Made by a program: the position numbers and the translations under genes | Assembly (NCBI GenBank): GCA_902469965.1 | Contig: CABREP010000003.1 | Location: forward strand, 3,575-67,574 | Reading direction: 5' to 3' | DNA length: 64,000 nucleotides | Source of the DNA: Egerieimonas sp900552095 | GTDB taxonomy: Bacteria > Bacillota > Clostridia > Lachnospirales > Lachnospiraceae | The notes under the pieces: generated by a model | The model's input: only the letters and a program-made list of their open reading frames with translations | Database searches by the model: none | What the model was told of the DNA's origin: nothing | Shown here: piece by piece, positions 17,605 to 24,676 of the stretch | Numbering within the stretch: the first letter of the stretch is position 1 | Layout of the letters: each line of letters starts with the position of its first letter

Positions 17605-17633
17605 ATTCTATCATCTTTCCTTCTTACCGTTAA
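17605..17633 (-). promoter_or_regulatory. Possible promoter of the amidohydrolase operon
   Basis: On the minus strand TTAACG (17628-17633), 17 bases, TAGAAT (17605-17610), about 40 bases before the ATG. The -35 is weak. Confidence 0.35.
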
Positions 17634-17752
17634 TGTATCTGAGCTTTTGTGACGGGATTGATACAGGATTCAGCAATATATATAGATTTCAAAACAATTT
17701 CAACTATAAAAGAAATATGAAATCAAGCCAAAACAGGCACACTTCCACAAAA

Positions 17753-17787
17753 AACAGGAGATAACACAAAATGCGTTATCTCCTGTT
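17753..17787 (-). terminator. Terminator of dapA-dapB
   Basis: Perfect 13-base arms AACAGGAGATAAC and GTTATCTCCTGTT around a 9-base loop, with TTTTTTGT on the minus-strand exit, just after dapB. Confidence 0.9.
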
Positions 17788-17801
17788 CCCTTTTACAATA
17801 T

Positions 17802-18557
17802 TTATGCCAGTACGTCTTTCATCTCATACCAGCCCGGCTCTTTTCCTGCCAGAAATTTAGCTGCCTGAACAGCGCCCTTCCCAAAGATTGCCCGGGAATA
17901 CGCCGTATGGCTGAACGTGATCACCTCATCTGTCCCGGCAAAGATCACGTCATGGTCTCCCACGATCGTCCCTCCCCGAACAGCGGAAATGCCGATCTCT
18001 TTATCCGGGCGGGCTTCCCTTCTGCCGCTCCTGTCAAAGGTGTATGCATATTTCTCCTCAAAAGCCTCATTAATACTGTCCGCCAGAGCCAGCGCTGTTC
18101 CGCTGGGCGCATCCAGCTTTCTTCTGTGATGCTTCTCCACAATCTCAATATCAAAGCCAGCCTGCGCCAGCTGAGGAGCTGCCTCTTTGAGCACTTTCAT
18201 CAGCAGATTGATTCCCAGAGACATATTGGCAGATTTGAGTACTGCCACCTTTTTGCTGGCTTCTTCCACATGTGCCAGCTGTTCTTCTGAGAGGCCGGTC
18301 GTACACAGAACCACCGGAATCTGTCTTCTCACACAGAAATCCAGCAGTTTATCTGCCGCCTTTGCCGAACAGAAATCAATGACCGCATCTGCTTCCACAT
18401 CACAGGCATCAATATCTGTAAATACCGGATAGCCGTTTTCCCGGTTATCCACAAGGTCAATTCCCGCTGCAATCTCAATCTCCGGATCCTCTTTGATCAG
18501 ACCGCTAATCACCTGACCCATATGGCCATTGCAGCCATGCATAATTACTTTTACCAT
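17802..18557 (-). CDS. dapB: 4-hydroxy-tetrahydrodipicolinate reductase
   Basis: A 251-residue DapB, which reduces the dapA product with NAD(P)H in the lysine/diaminopimelate pathway. The N-terminal nucleotide-binding motif is HGCNGHMGQVIS and the active-site segment is EKHHRRKLDAPSGTALALAD (about residues 142-161). The length is normal. It lies 23 bases downstream of dapA, so both are under the lysine riboswitch. In a spore-former the product also feeds dipicolinate and peptidoglycan. Confidence 0.97.
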   Translation of the reverse strand: MVKVIMHGCNGHMGQVISGLIKEDPEIEIAAGIDLVDNRENGYPVFTDIDACDVEADAVIDFCSAKAADKLLDFCVRRQIPVVLCTTGLSEEQLAHVEEASKKVAVLKSANMSLGINLLMKVLKEAAPQLAQAGFDIEIVEKHHRRKLDAPSGTALALADSINEAFEEKYAYTFDRSGRREARPDKEIGISAVRGGTIVGDHDVIFAGTDEVITFSHTAYSRAIFGKGAVQAAKFLAGKEPGWYEMKDVLA

Positions 18558-18580
18558 TCTTCTCGCTCACTTTCCCGACT

Positions 18581-19471
18581 CTACGCCAGCTTTATGCCAA
18601 ATTCAATCATTGCCTTTTTCAAACGTTCCACATTCTGAGGTTCCATCTCGGAAAGCGGACCTCTGAGCGGTCCCGCCTCTTTGCCCATCAGGTTCAGGGC
18701 AGCCTTCACCGGAATCGGATTCACCTCACAGAAGAGGGCGCTGATCAGCGGGATGGCATCCAGCTGAATCTGAAGAGCCTCTTTTACCTCTCCGGCCAGA
18801 TACTTCGCCGCCATATCGTGAGTCTGTCTGGGGGCTACGTTAGACAGAACAGATATCACGCCTTTGCCTCCCAGAGCCAGGATCGGAATCACCTGATCAT
18901 CATTTCCGGAATACAGATCAATGGAATCACCAGCCAGATGCATAAGCTCTGCCGCCTGAGAGATGTTTCCGCTTGCCTCCTTGATTCCCACAATATTTTT
19001 CACATTTTTAGCCAGATATGCTGCTGTTGCTGGCTGGATATTACATCCGGTACGGCTGGGTACATTATACATAATGATCGGGATATTCACAGCTTCCGCA
19101 ATCCGGGTATAGTGCGTGATCAGCCCTTTCTGGGTCGCTTTATTGTAATAAGGCGTAACCACCAGAAGACCGTCTGCCCCTGCTTCCTCCGCTTCCTTTG
19201 ACATCTCAATCGCGGTAACCGTACAGTTGGATCCGGTTCCGGCGATTACGGGAATCCTCTTATTTACGTGCTTGATCGCAAATCGTATCACATCCAGATG
19301 CTCCGGAACTGTGAGGGTGGCAGACTCTCCGGTTGTCCCGCAGATGATAATCGCATCTGTTCCCCCGGCAATCTGCTCATCCAGAAGCTCTGCCAGCTTT
19401 TCATAATTAACCGATAAATCCTCATTCATAGGCGTTACAATTGCTACGCCTGCCCCTTCAAAAATTGCCAT
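18581..19471 (-). CDS. dapA: 4-hydroxy-tetrahydrodipicolinate synthase
   Basis: A 296-residue DapA, condensing pyruvate and aspartate semialdehyde, the first committed step of the lysine/DAP branch. The TIM barrel shows GTTGES (about residues 44-49), the catalytic Tyr in MYNVPSRTGCN (about 134) and the Schiff-base Lys in VGIKEASGN (about 163). The ATG follows TAAGGAGG, which is itself locked in a hairpin of the riboswitch expression platform. First gene of dapA-dapB. Confidence 0.97.
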   Translation of the reverse strand: MAIFEGAGVAIVTPMNEDLSVNYEKLAELLDEQIAGGTDAIIICGTTGESATLTVPEHLDVIRFAIKHVNKRIPVIAGTGSNCTVTAIEMSKEAEEAGADGLLVVTPYYNKATQKGLITHYTRIAEAVNIPIIMYNVPSRTGCNIQPATAAYLAKNVKNIVGIKEASGNISQAAELMHLAGDSIDLYSGNDDQVIPILALGGKGVISVLSNVAPRQTHDMAAKYLAGEVKEALQIQLDAIPLISALFCEVNPIPVKAALNLMGKEAGPLRGPLSEMEPQNVERLKKAMIEFGIKLA

Positions 19472-19478
19472 AAGATTT

Positions 19479-19517
19479 CCTCCTTACAGATAAGGAGGCC
19501 GACTTAAAAAGTCAGCC
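19479..19517 (-). promoter_or_regulatory. Riboswitch expression platform sequestering the dapA Shine-Dalgarno
   Basis: On the minus strand CCTCCTTA-TCTG-TAAGGAGG (19479-19498) hides the complete ribosome binding site of dapA. Just upstream GGCTGACTT-TTT-AAGTCGGCC (19497-19517) forms a second stem that shares two bases with the first. No T-run follows, so control is probably at translation. Confidence 0.7.
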
Positions 19518-19548
19518 CCAAAGAATACAAATTTTATTCGGATTCTCT

Positions 19549-19709
19549 GATAGCTCTCCATCTTCCGATGACAGTCATGGACTTGTTCACCCCATGCCCA
19601 GGAACAGCATCTGCCGGAATCCTGCCCCTTCGGCATCTTCCCCTTTCTTCCGCCCTCCTTTGCCCCGCAGGCATCCGACGATCTACTTTTGAAAGACGCA
19701 ACCTCTATC
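19549..19709 (-). ncRNA. Lysine riboswitch (L box) aptamer
   Basis: Upstream of dapA the minus strand reads GATAGAGGTTGCG at the 5' side, then the TCAAAAGTAGA segment, GAAGATGCCGAAGG, a GGGGTGAACAAGTCCATGACTG stretch, and GGAGAGCTATC at the 3' side. These are the characteristic L-box core elements; GATAG and CTATC close the P1 helix. Lysine binding would be expected to lower dapAB expression. Confidence 0.85.
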
Positions 19710-19722
19710 AATACTTATGATA

Positions 19723-19751
19723 AATATATCATTCTTCATTTCTTCTGTCAA
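19723..19751 (-). promoter_or_regulatory. Promoter of the riboswitch-dapAB transcript
   Basis: On the minus strand TTGACA (19746-19751), 17 bases, TATATT (19723-19728). The -35 lies inside the last codons of the nucleotidyltransferase gene. Confidence 0.7.
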
Positions 19752-20955
19752 CCCAGAGCAGCCTAAGCTCCCGGATCAAATTGCGGCGGTTCTTCACCAT
19801 CCCCCGCCCCAGCCGATAGACCGGCAGAAGCCACAAAAGATACCTGTGCCGGGCAAAAAAAGGAAAATTCTCCCGAACCGTCTCCCTATCAGGAAAAAAC
19901 CGCTCTCTCACGTAATCCCGCCTTGCTTTCTTTCGATTCCCCTGATCCAGTCTGTCCAGCCTTCTTCTTATTTTCTCACTCTGAGTCCCGTAGGTTCCGC
20001 AGCCCAGCAGATACAAAAGAAAAGATTCCGTTTCTTCTGAGAGTTCCCCCTCTCTGAACATCTCTTCCGCCGCTCTTTTCAGTTTTCTCTCAAAATCCCG
20101 CAGCTTTAACTTTTCTAATTCTCTCTCCACATAATCCCAGTCCAGAGTCCCTCCCTTTTTCCGGAGAAAATAGTGAAGATCCAGCACCATCCGGATCCCG
20201 CAGCCGCTGCCGTCATAATGCTTAAAATCGTGAGTGATCAGATAAAGATACTCGTCTTCATCTGAAAAATAGAAATGAAAAGGATTTTCCTGATCCTGGC
20301 AGGCTCTCTCCCAGGGATTCCTGTAATAATCTCCCTGTTCACTGGAGGCAGACATCAGCTTCCGGTGCATCTCAAAATTATAAAAAGGCTTCCGGTGAAA
20401 CGTATCGTGATTCCCTTTCAGATTTTCAGTCCAGTAACCTCTTCCTTCCATCAGGGCAACCAGTTTTTTCTGTGCCTGCAGGGCGGTACGCTCCTGTTCC
20501 TTTTCATCCCTGCCCGAAACCTTCCAGCCCGCGCCCTCTCTCTGTATGATACCGTACAAAATATCGTTGTCAGCCATGGAACGCATCCCCGGACGGGGAT
20601 AATATCCGGAAATCAGGATCCCTTTCAGGGGGAGATAAGAGATTCCTTCTTTTTCCAGCTCTTTCAGAATCTCTTCCCTCTCCGTATCAAAATGCAGCTG
20701 CCGCAGCAGTGTCCGGTCACTGTCCTTCTTCCAGGATGTCCGCACCGCCTCCGGCATCTCCTCCTGATACCTCTTTGCTCCCAGCCAGGCTGCCGCCTCC
20801 ACGCTGTTTCTTCCTGCAAGACGGTAAAGCTTCTCCCAGCTGTGAAAGCTCTCCCGCCGTCCCGGAAGCTTCCCCTCCCCGATCGCTGCACCGTCCCGCA
20901 GAAGGAGGATCATCTCCTTTCCTGTTTCTACAGAAATCCCTGTCTCTTCACTCAC
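19729..20955 (-). CDS. Nucleotidyltransferase family protein (NTP_transf_5-like)
   Basis: A 408-residue cytosolic protein of the uncharacterised nucleotidyltransferase family. The diagnostic run is SYLPLKGILISGYYPRPGMR followed by SMADNDILY (about residues 107-136), where the usual D-x-D metal pair reads DND. The remainder is helical with a KHYDGSGCGIRMVLDLHYFL segment typical of the family. Members recur in peptide-modification clusters with PqqD, HprK-like kinases and ABC exporters, as here. It overlaps the ABC gene by four bases (ATGA) and ends the five-gene coupled set. It would transfer a nucleotide or similar group to a peptide or surface substrate; the acceptor is unknown. Confidence 0.8.
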   Translation of the reverse strand: MSEETGISVETGKEMILLLRDGAAIGEGKLPGRRESFHSWEKLYRLAGRNSVEAAAWLGAKRYQEEMPEAVRTSWKKDSDRTLLRQLHFDTEREEILKELEKEGISYLPLKGILISGYYPRPGMRSMADNDILYGIIQREGAGWKVSGRDEKEQERTALQAQKKLVALMEGRGYWTENLKGNHDTFHRKPFYNFEMHRKLMSASSEQGDYYRNPWERACQDQENPFHFYFSDEDEYLYLITHDFKHYDGSGCGIRMVLDLHYFLRKKGGTLDWDYVERELEKLKLRDFERKLKRAAEEMFREGELSEETESFLLYLLGCGTYGTQSEKIRRRLDRLDQGNRKKARRDYVRERFFPDRETVRENFPFFARHRYLLWLLPVYRLGRGMVKNRRNLIRELRLLWVDRRNEE

Positions 20956-22604
20956 TGTATCTCCCCTTCCTTCTGTTCCAGAATCCTGTCACACATTTCC
21001 CAGGCTTCTCTCCGGTGCGTAATAAGGAAAACCGTCCGCCCCGGAAGATTTTTCAGATTTCTGATCAGTTCTTTTTCCGTAGCCGGATCAAGCGCCGAAG
21101 TCGCCTCATCCAGCAGAAGTACCGGACAGCCGCTGTATACTGCCCGGGCCACCGCCAGGCGCTGCATCTGTCCTTCGGAGAGGCCTGCTCCCCTCTCACC
21201 AATCCTGGCTTCCATCCCGCCTGGCAGTGCACAGATAAAATCCCAGGCACAGGCTGCCTGACAGGCCTCCTTCACTCTTTTCCCGTCAATCTGGCCGTCC
21301 TTTCCCGCAAAGCTGACCACCTCCCCTATGGTTCCGCTCATAAGGCCGTTTCCCTGGGGTACATAGGCAAAAAATCCTTCCGGAACCTGTCGGATCGGAA
21401 GCTTCTCCTGCCCCATATCAAGAAAAATCTCGCCTTCCTCCGGCCGATAGACAGAAAGGATCAGTTTCATCACCGTACTCTTCCCAATCCCGCTCTTCCC
21501 CACGATCGCTGCCATCGTACCTTTCGGAAGCGAAAAGGAAAGATCTTTTAAAACCTGTCTTTCTCCCTCTTTATATCGAAAAGAAACGTGAGAAAAGCAG
21601 AGGGCATCCATCTTTTTATAGACTTCCTGCACTCCCTCCGCACGCGAAGAAATGTCCCAGGATCCTTCCGTCAGTTCCATCATCCGCTCTGCACTTGCCG
21701 AGAGCGCCCCCAGCTTTGGAACGGCCCCTCCCAGATTCACAAAAGGAGCCTGCAGCTGTCCGATCAGCTGCATAACCGCCGTGAGCGTTCCGTAAGATAC
21801 CGTATGAGCCAGAATTCCCGACGTTCCCCAGAGAAATCCAGCCAAATACGCACACTGGAAAAGAGCATTCAATCCCGTGGCAAATCCATTGGAGAGCAGA
21901 TTTCGGCGCCGGCGCACCCTCCGATGCCCATTCATCTGCTCTGCTCCTCTGGATTCTATTTTCTCCTGACATCCAAAAGCCCGGATTGTCAACAGATTCT
22001 CCAGGCTTTCCTGGAGAAAACTGCGAACCTTTCCGTCTGCCTCCTGTACCCTGTGGTGCGCCCGCTTCATCCATTTCCGGGGCAAAATGGAAAGTGCCGC
22101 CAGAAAAATGCCGCCCAGGAAAAGGAAGAGCGCCAGCCAGGGAGCCAGAGCCCCCATCACCGCCAGAACACCGCCGATCCGCACCGCCATATCTGCTGCA
22201 GATGGAAACAGCGTCACCAGGGTATCTGCTGCTGCAGAAGCGTCTGCAGTGATACGGTTCATCAGCTCTCCTGTGTGATATGCTGATGTTTCCCGATAAT
22301 CTTTGCCCAGAATCCCCCGGAAAACGGTCAGACGAAACTGATTTTCCAGCGCTGCCCTGGCCTCCTCCGTAAAAAAGCGCACACCACACCGCAGCAGTAT
22401 CTGAAGAAGCAAAAGCCCTGACAGAAAAAGCAGATTCTGACGAAAATCTTCTCCCCTTCCGGCTGCCGCCGCATCAATGACCCGGCGCATGAGGAGAGCA
22501 AAGATAATCCCGCCAAATGCTGTCAGACCCTGAAAAATCCCTGCTGCCAGAACCAGCTTTTTCTGTTTTCCCGCTGTCTTCCAGACCCATCCGGCTGTCT
22601 TCAC
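20952..22604 (-). CDS. ABC transporter with fused membrane and ATPase domains (putative peptide exporter)
   Basis: A 550-residue half-transporter. Membrane domain with about six helices (residues 20-300), ATPase domain after about 325. Walker A GKSGIGKST, signature LSEGQMQRLAVARA (Glu replaces the usual Gly of LSGGQ), Walker B CPVLLLDEATSALD, and H-loop LITHRRE. There is no N-terminal C39 peptidase, so leader removal would need another protease; an S26-type peptidase gene is directly upstream. I take GTG at 22604 as the start: it overlaps the peptidase stop (GTGA) and follows GGGAGGAG. Likely exports the product of this cluster. Confidence 0.85.
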   Translation of the reverse strand: MKTAGWVWKTAGKQKKLVLAAGIFQGLTAFGGIIFALLMRRVIDAAAAGRGEDFRQNLLFLSGLLLLQILLRCGVRFFTEEARAALENQFRLTVFRGILGKDYRETSAYHTGELMNRITADASAAADTLVTLFPSAADMAVRIGGVLAVMGALAPWLALFLFLGGIFLAALSILPRKWMKRAHHRVQEADGKVRSFLQESLENLLTIRAFGCQEKIESRGAEQMNGHRRVRRRRNLLSNGFATGLNALFQCAYLAGFLWGTSGILAHTVSYGTLTAVMQLIGQLQAPFVNLGGAVPKLGALSASAERMMELTEGSWDISSRAEGVQEVYKKMDALCFSHVSFRYKEGERQVLKDLSFSLPKGTMAAIVGKSGIGKSTVMKLILSVYRPEEGEIFLDMGQEKLPIRQVPEGFFAYVPQGNGLMSGTIGEVVSFAGKDGQIDGKRVKEACQAACAWDFICALPGGMEARIGERGAGLSEGQMQRLAVARAVYSGCPVLLLDEATSALDPATEKELIRNLKNLPGRTVFLITHRREAWEMCDRILEQKEGEIQ

Positions 22605-23023
22605 TTTCTTCTCCTCCCCGCCATCATCCGCACTTTCTTCCACCCATACCGCAGGGGATAGGCAGCGCACCAGAGCCGTACATAAATCCGGTAAGGCCAG
22701 CCCTCCAGATTCAACTTTTTCTCCCCCCGGTAACATTCTGTAAGTACCCCCAGAATATCTTCCTCTGTAATATTATATTCCCGGTTCAGGCAGTTGTCTC
22801 CGCAGATCACATACCCATCCGGAAGCACCTTTACCACCCGGTGGAGAACGTAACTCTCTCCTCTTTTATAAAGCGCTACATCATACTTTTTGAGACGTCC
22901 GGCTGCGGGCCGGATCACTACCGTATCCCGACGGTTCCGCAGCATAGGGTACATACTGACCCCTGCCGTCGTAGTCACCAGACAGCCTTCCTTTTGCAGG
23001 ATTTCCTCTATTTTATGCTTCAT
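22601..23023 (-). CDS. S26/S24-type signal-peptidase-like protein with Ser/His pair
   Basis: A 140-residue protein of the signal peptidase I / S24 fold. The nucleophile Ser23 is in TAGVSMYPML, and YVLHRVVKVLPDGYVICGDN (residues 58-77) matches the second half of the active site. His61 stands where bacterial signal peptidases use Lys, as in archaeal/ER Sec11-type enzymes. There is no clear N-terminal membrane anchor; one hydrophobic stretch lies near the C-terminus. It overlaps pqqD-like and ABC genes by four bases each. It may process the leader or tail of the substrates of this cluster. Activity is inferred from motifs. Confidence 0.75.
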   Translation of the reverse strand: MKHKIEEILQKEGCLVTTTAGVSMYPMLRNRRDTVVIRPAAGRLKKYDVALYKRGESYVLHRVVKVLPDGYVICGDNCLNREYNITEEDILGVLTECYRGEKKLNLEGWPYRIYVRLWCAAYPLRYGWKKVRMMAGRRRK

Positions 23024-23286
23024 TGTGCAAGAAATCCGGCTTTTTCCATTTTTTCCAGAAAGGCTCCCACATCTTCCTGCACCTGACCGGGTTCCGCATC
23101 GCAGGTCTCTGTGATCCGCTCTGTGATCTCCTGCCGGGAAAGCCCCTGCATGAGCCCTTCCCAGATCATTTTGCCGGTGCTGTTCAGCTTTATCATACCA
23201 TGAAAGTTCCTGCTTGCTTCTCCCGTGGCAATCACCATCGTCTGTCCTGCTACTTCCCTCATTACAAAACCGTCTTTGATTCTCAT
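23020..23286 (-). CDS. PqqD-like RiPP recognition element protein
   Basis: An 88-residue PqqD-family protein: a small winged-helix domain that in RiPP pathways binds the leader of a precursor peptide and presents it to the modifying enzyme. Visible features are FVMREVAGQTMVIATG at the start, the central KLNSTGKMIWEGL and a C-terminal helix (FLEKMEKAGFL). It overlaps the kinase-like and peptidase genes by four bases on either side, so the three are translated together. Its presence is the best single sign that this cluster handles a peptide with a recognition motif. Confidence 0.85.
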   Translation of the reverse strand: MRIKDGFVMREVAGQTMVIATGEASRNFHGMIKLNSTGKMIWEGLMQGLSRQEITERITETCDAEPGQVQEDVGAFLEKMEKAGFLAQ

Positions 23287-24023
23287 CGCTCTCTCTCCTG
23301 TGTCCTGAAAATTTTTCCTGTCATCGCCTCGAAACCGGTCTGCACCGCCTGAGCCGAAATATCACATTCCAGCCGATATACCGGAACCTGCCGCAGCAAA
23401 GAATCCAGAAGTTCCAGTGTCCTTCCTGCCATTTCCCTGTTCTCCGGCATGTAGATCTGCGAAAGCAGTCCCGGCAGACTTTCCCAGGGCTGCAGCCTGC
23501 AAATCTTATTTTTCTGCCCCTGCTTCAACAGACAGATTCCATGAAGGGGAGCCTTTCTGTTCTTCTGCCAGTTCTCTTTTCCCGCCCAGGGACTGCCCCA
23601 CACAAAAACCTTTCCCTCTTCCACAGATAAAAAAGGCTTATCTCCATTTACAATATCCGCCGCCTCCCCCAGAAACTGCCTCCACAGCCGGATATGCGTT
23701 GACTTTCCCGTTCCGCTGGGCGCTGTAAAAAGATAGCCCAGCCCTTCAAAAGTAATCGCCGCACCATGGCAAAGCAGACACCCATATCCCGGAAGCCGTT
23801 CTGCAATCTTTCTCTGAATACACAGACTCTCCAGATAATCCAGATCATATTCCGGACTGCGAAGCTGCTCCTTCCTCAAATCTTCCTCTGAGGAAGCCGC
23901 TGTAAAGACCGCCTGCTCTTCCGGAATCTCATAATCCCGGCACAAACTGCGGGTAAATTCCATCCGGCTTCTTATCTCTATGGGAAGACCGGCCATGCGT
24001 ACCGTAAATTTCTGTTCCTCCAT
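23283..24023 (-). CDS. HPr-kinase-like P-loop protein (peptide kinase candidate)
   Basis: A 246-residue protein with Walker A APSGTGKSTH at residues 101-110, an IVNGDKPFL segment (124-132) matching the metal-binding region of the HPr kinase/PEPCK superfamily, and VWGSPWAGKENW (141-152). Relatives occur in lasso-peptide and other RiPP clusters, where some phosphorylate the C-terminal end of the precursor. The ATG at 24023 follows AAGAGGA and fits the domain; the frame is open further upstream over the preceding gene but without support. It starts 14 bases after the -WTGYY stop of the 165-residue protein and overlaps pqqD by four bases. A C-terminal Thr or Tyr as phosphate acceptor is an inference. 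Confidence 0.78.
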   Translation of the reverse strand: MEEQKFTVRMAGLPIEIRSRMEFTRSLCRDYEIPEEQAVFTAASSEEDLRKEQLRSPEYDLDYLESLCIQRKIAERLPGYGCLLCHGAAITFEGLGYLFTAPSGTGKSTHIRLWRQFLGEAADIVNGDKPFLSVEEGKVFVWGSPWAGKENWQKNRKAPLHGICLLKQGQKNKICRLQPWESLPGLLSQIYMPENREMAGRTLELLDSLLRQVPVYRLECDISAQAVQTGFEAMTGKIFRTQERER

Positions 24024-24036
24024 CCATACATTCCTC

Positions 24037-24056
24037 TTAATAGTAACCGGTCCAGC
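24037..24056 (-). repeat. 20-base WTGYY-stop block, copy 1
   Basis: On the minus strand GCTGGACCGGTTACTATTAA encodes WTGYY-stop. The identical 20 bases end three genes, here and at 24657-24676 and 28310-28329, with no synonymous change. Confidence 0.95.
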
Positions 24057-24534
24057 TTCCTTCTTCTTCCGGCTGGGAAGGTTTTCCTGAAGGCTCTTCC
24101 CCGGTTCCGCCGTCCGGCATTTCCGAATCATTATCTCCCGGTTTCTGTTGGCTTCCGCCTGCTCCGCCGGAAGTACTGCCGCCCTGGCTGCCGGAGGTTC
24201 CGGAGCCGCCAAACAGTGTACTGCTGTCTACTTCATTGTCTGCACTGTTCTGGCCGGACTGCTGCATTTCCTGAGGGGAAACCGCCTCCGCCTCACCGCC
24301 CTCTGCTCCTTCTTTTTCCCCGGAGCTATCCGGAACATCCTGAGCATCCTGACTTCCCTGTTCCTCTGTCGTTATCTCCTGATCCGGCTCCTTTTTCTCT
24401 TTGTCTTCCTTCTGGGACGACTCCTGGGAAGGTGCGCCATCCCGGTTATTCCAGACCCAGTAAACGGCAGTTCCCGCCATCGCTGCCACCACAAGAACCA
24501 TCAGAACAATGATTATGATTTTTGATTTCTTCAT
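24037..24534 (-). CDS. Membrane-anchored low-complexity protein ending in WTGYY
   Basis: A 165-residue protein with a short basic start (MKKSK), one membrane helix (about residues 5-30), and an acidic, Ser/Gly/Gln-rich extracellular region without recognisable domain. It ends EEEGSWTGYY, the same tail as the two giant proteins upstream, although nothing else is shared. The ATG at 24534 is preceded by GGAAAGGAT. It directly precedes the kinase/PqqD/peptidase/ABC/nucleotidyltransferase genes and is likely cotranscribed with them. It may be the simplest substrate of the system; the tail is probably what is recognised or modified. Confidence 0.8.
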   Translation of the reverse strand: MKKSKIIIIVLMVLVVAAMAGTAVYWVWNNRDGAPSQESSQKEDKEKKEPDQEITTEEQGSQDAQDVPDSSGEKEGAEGGEAEAVSPQEMQQSGQNSADNEVDSSTLFGGSGTSGSQGGSTSGGAGGSQQKPGDNDSEMPDGGTGEEPSGKPSQPEEEGSWTGYY

Positions 24535-24644
24535 CCTTTTATCCTTTCCGCATACTCCAGACATCTGCCTGGGCTGCAGACAAAAACCAGGAAGAGCAGA
24601 AAAGATGCAGAAATTCTTCCCTGCATCTTTTCTGCTGCTTCCAT
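24531..24644 (-). other. 37-codon frame, possible relic of a small peptide gene
   Basis: After the 1106-residue gene comes GAGAGGAGAGAG and an ATG at 24644, the same arrangement as the 38-codon peptide gene after the 1573-residue gene. The frame runs 37 codons (MEAAEKMQGR...) and its TGA overlaps the next ATG. Most of it lies in the perfect hairpin 24595-24636, so it looks like a paralogous peptide gene that lost its body rather than a working gene. Confidence 0.25.
24595..24636 (-). terminator. Hairpin after the 1106-residue gene
   Basis: Perfect 16-base arms around a 10-base loop, containing GATGCAG...CTGCATC, the same core as the terminator at 28101-28137. No T-run follows directly on the minus strand, so it may only reduce read-through into the 165-residue gene and the modification operon, or protect the 3' end of the mRNA. 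Confidence 0.6.
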
Positions 24645-24656
24645 CTCTCTCCTCTC

Positions 24657-24676
24657 TTAATAGTAACCGGTCCAGC
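24657..24676 (-). repeat. 20-base WTGYY-stop block, copy 2
   Basis: End of the 1106-residue gene; identical to the blocks at 24037 and 28310. Confidence 0.95.
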
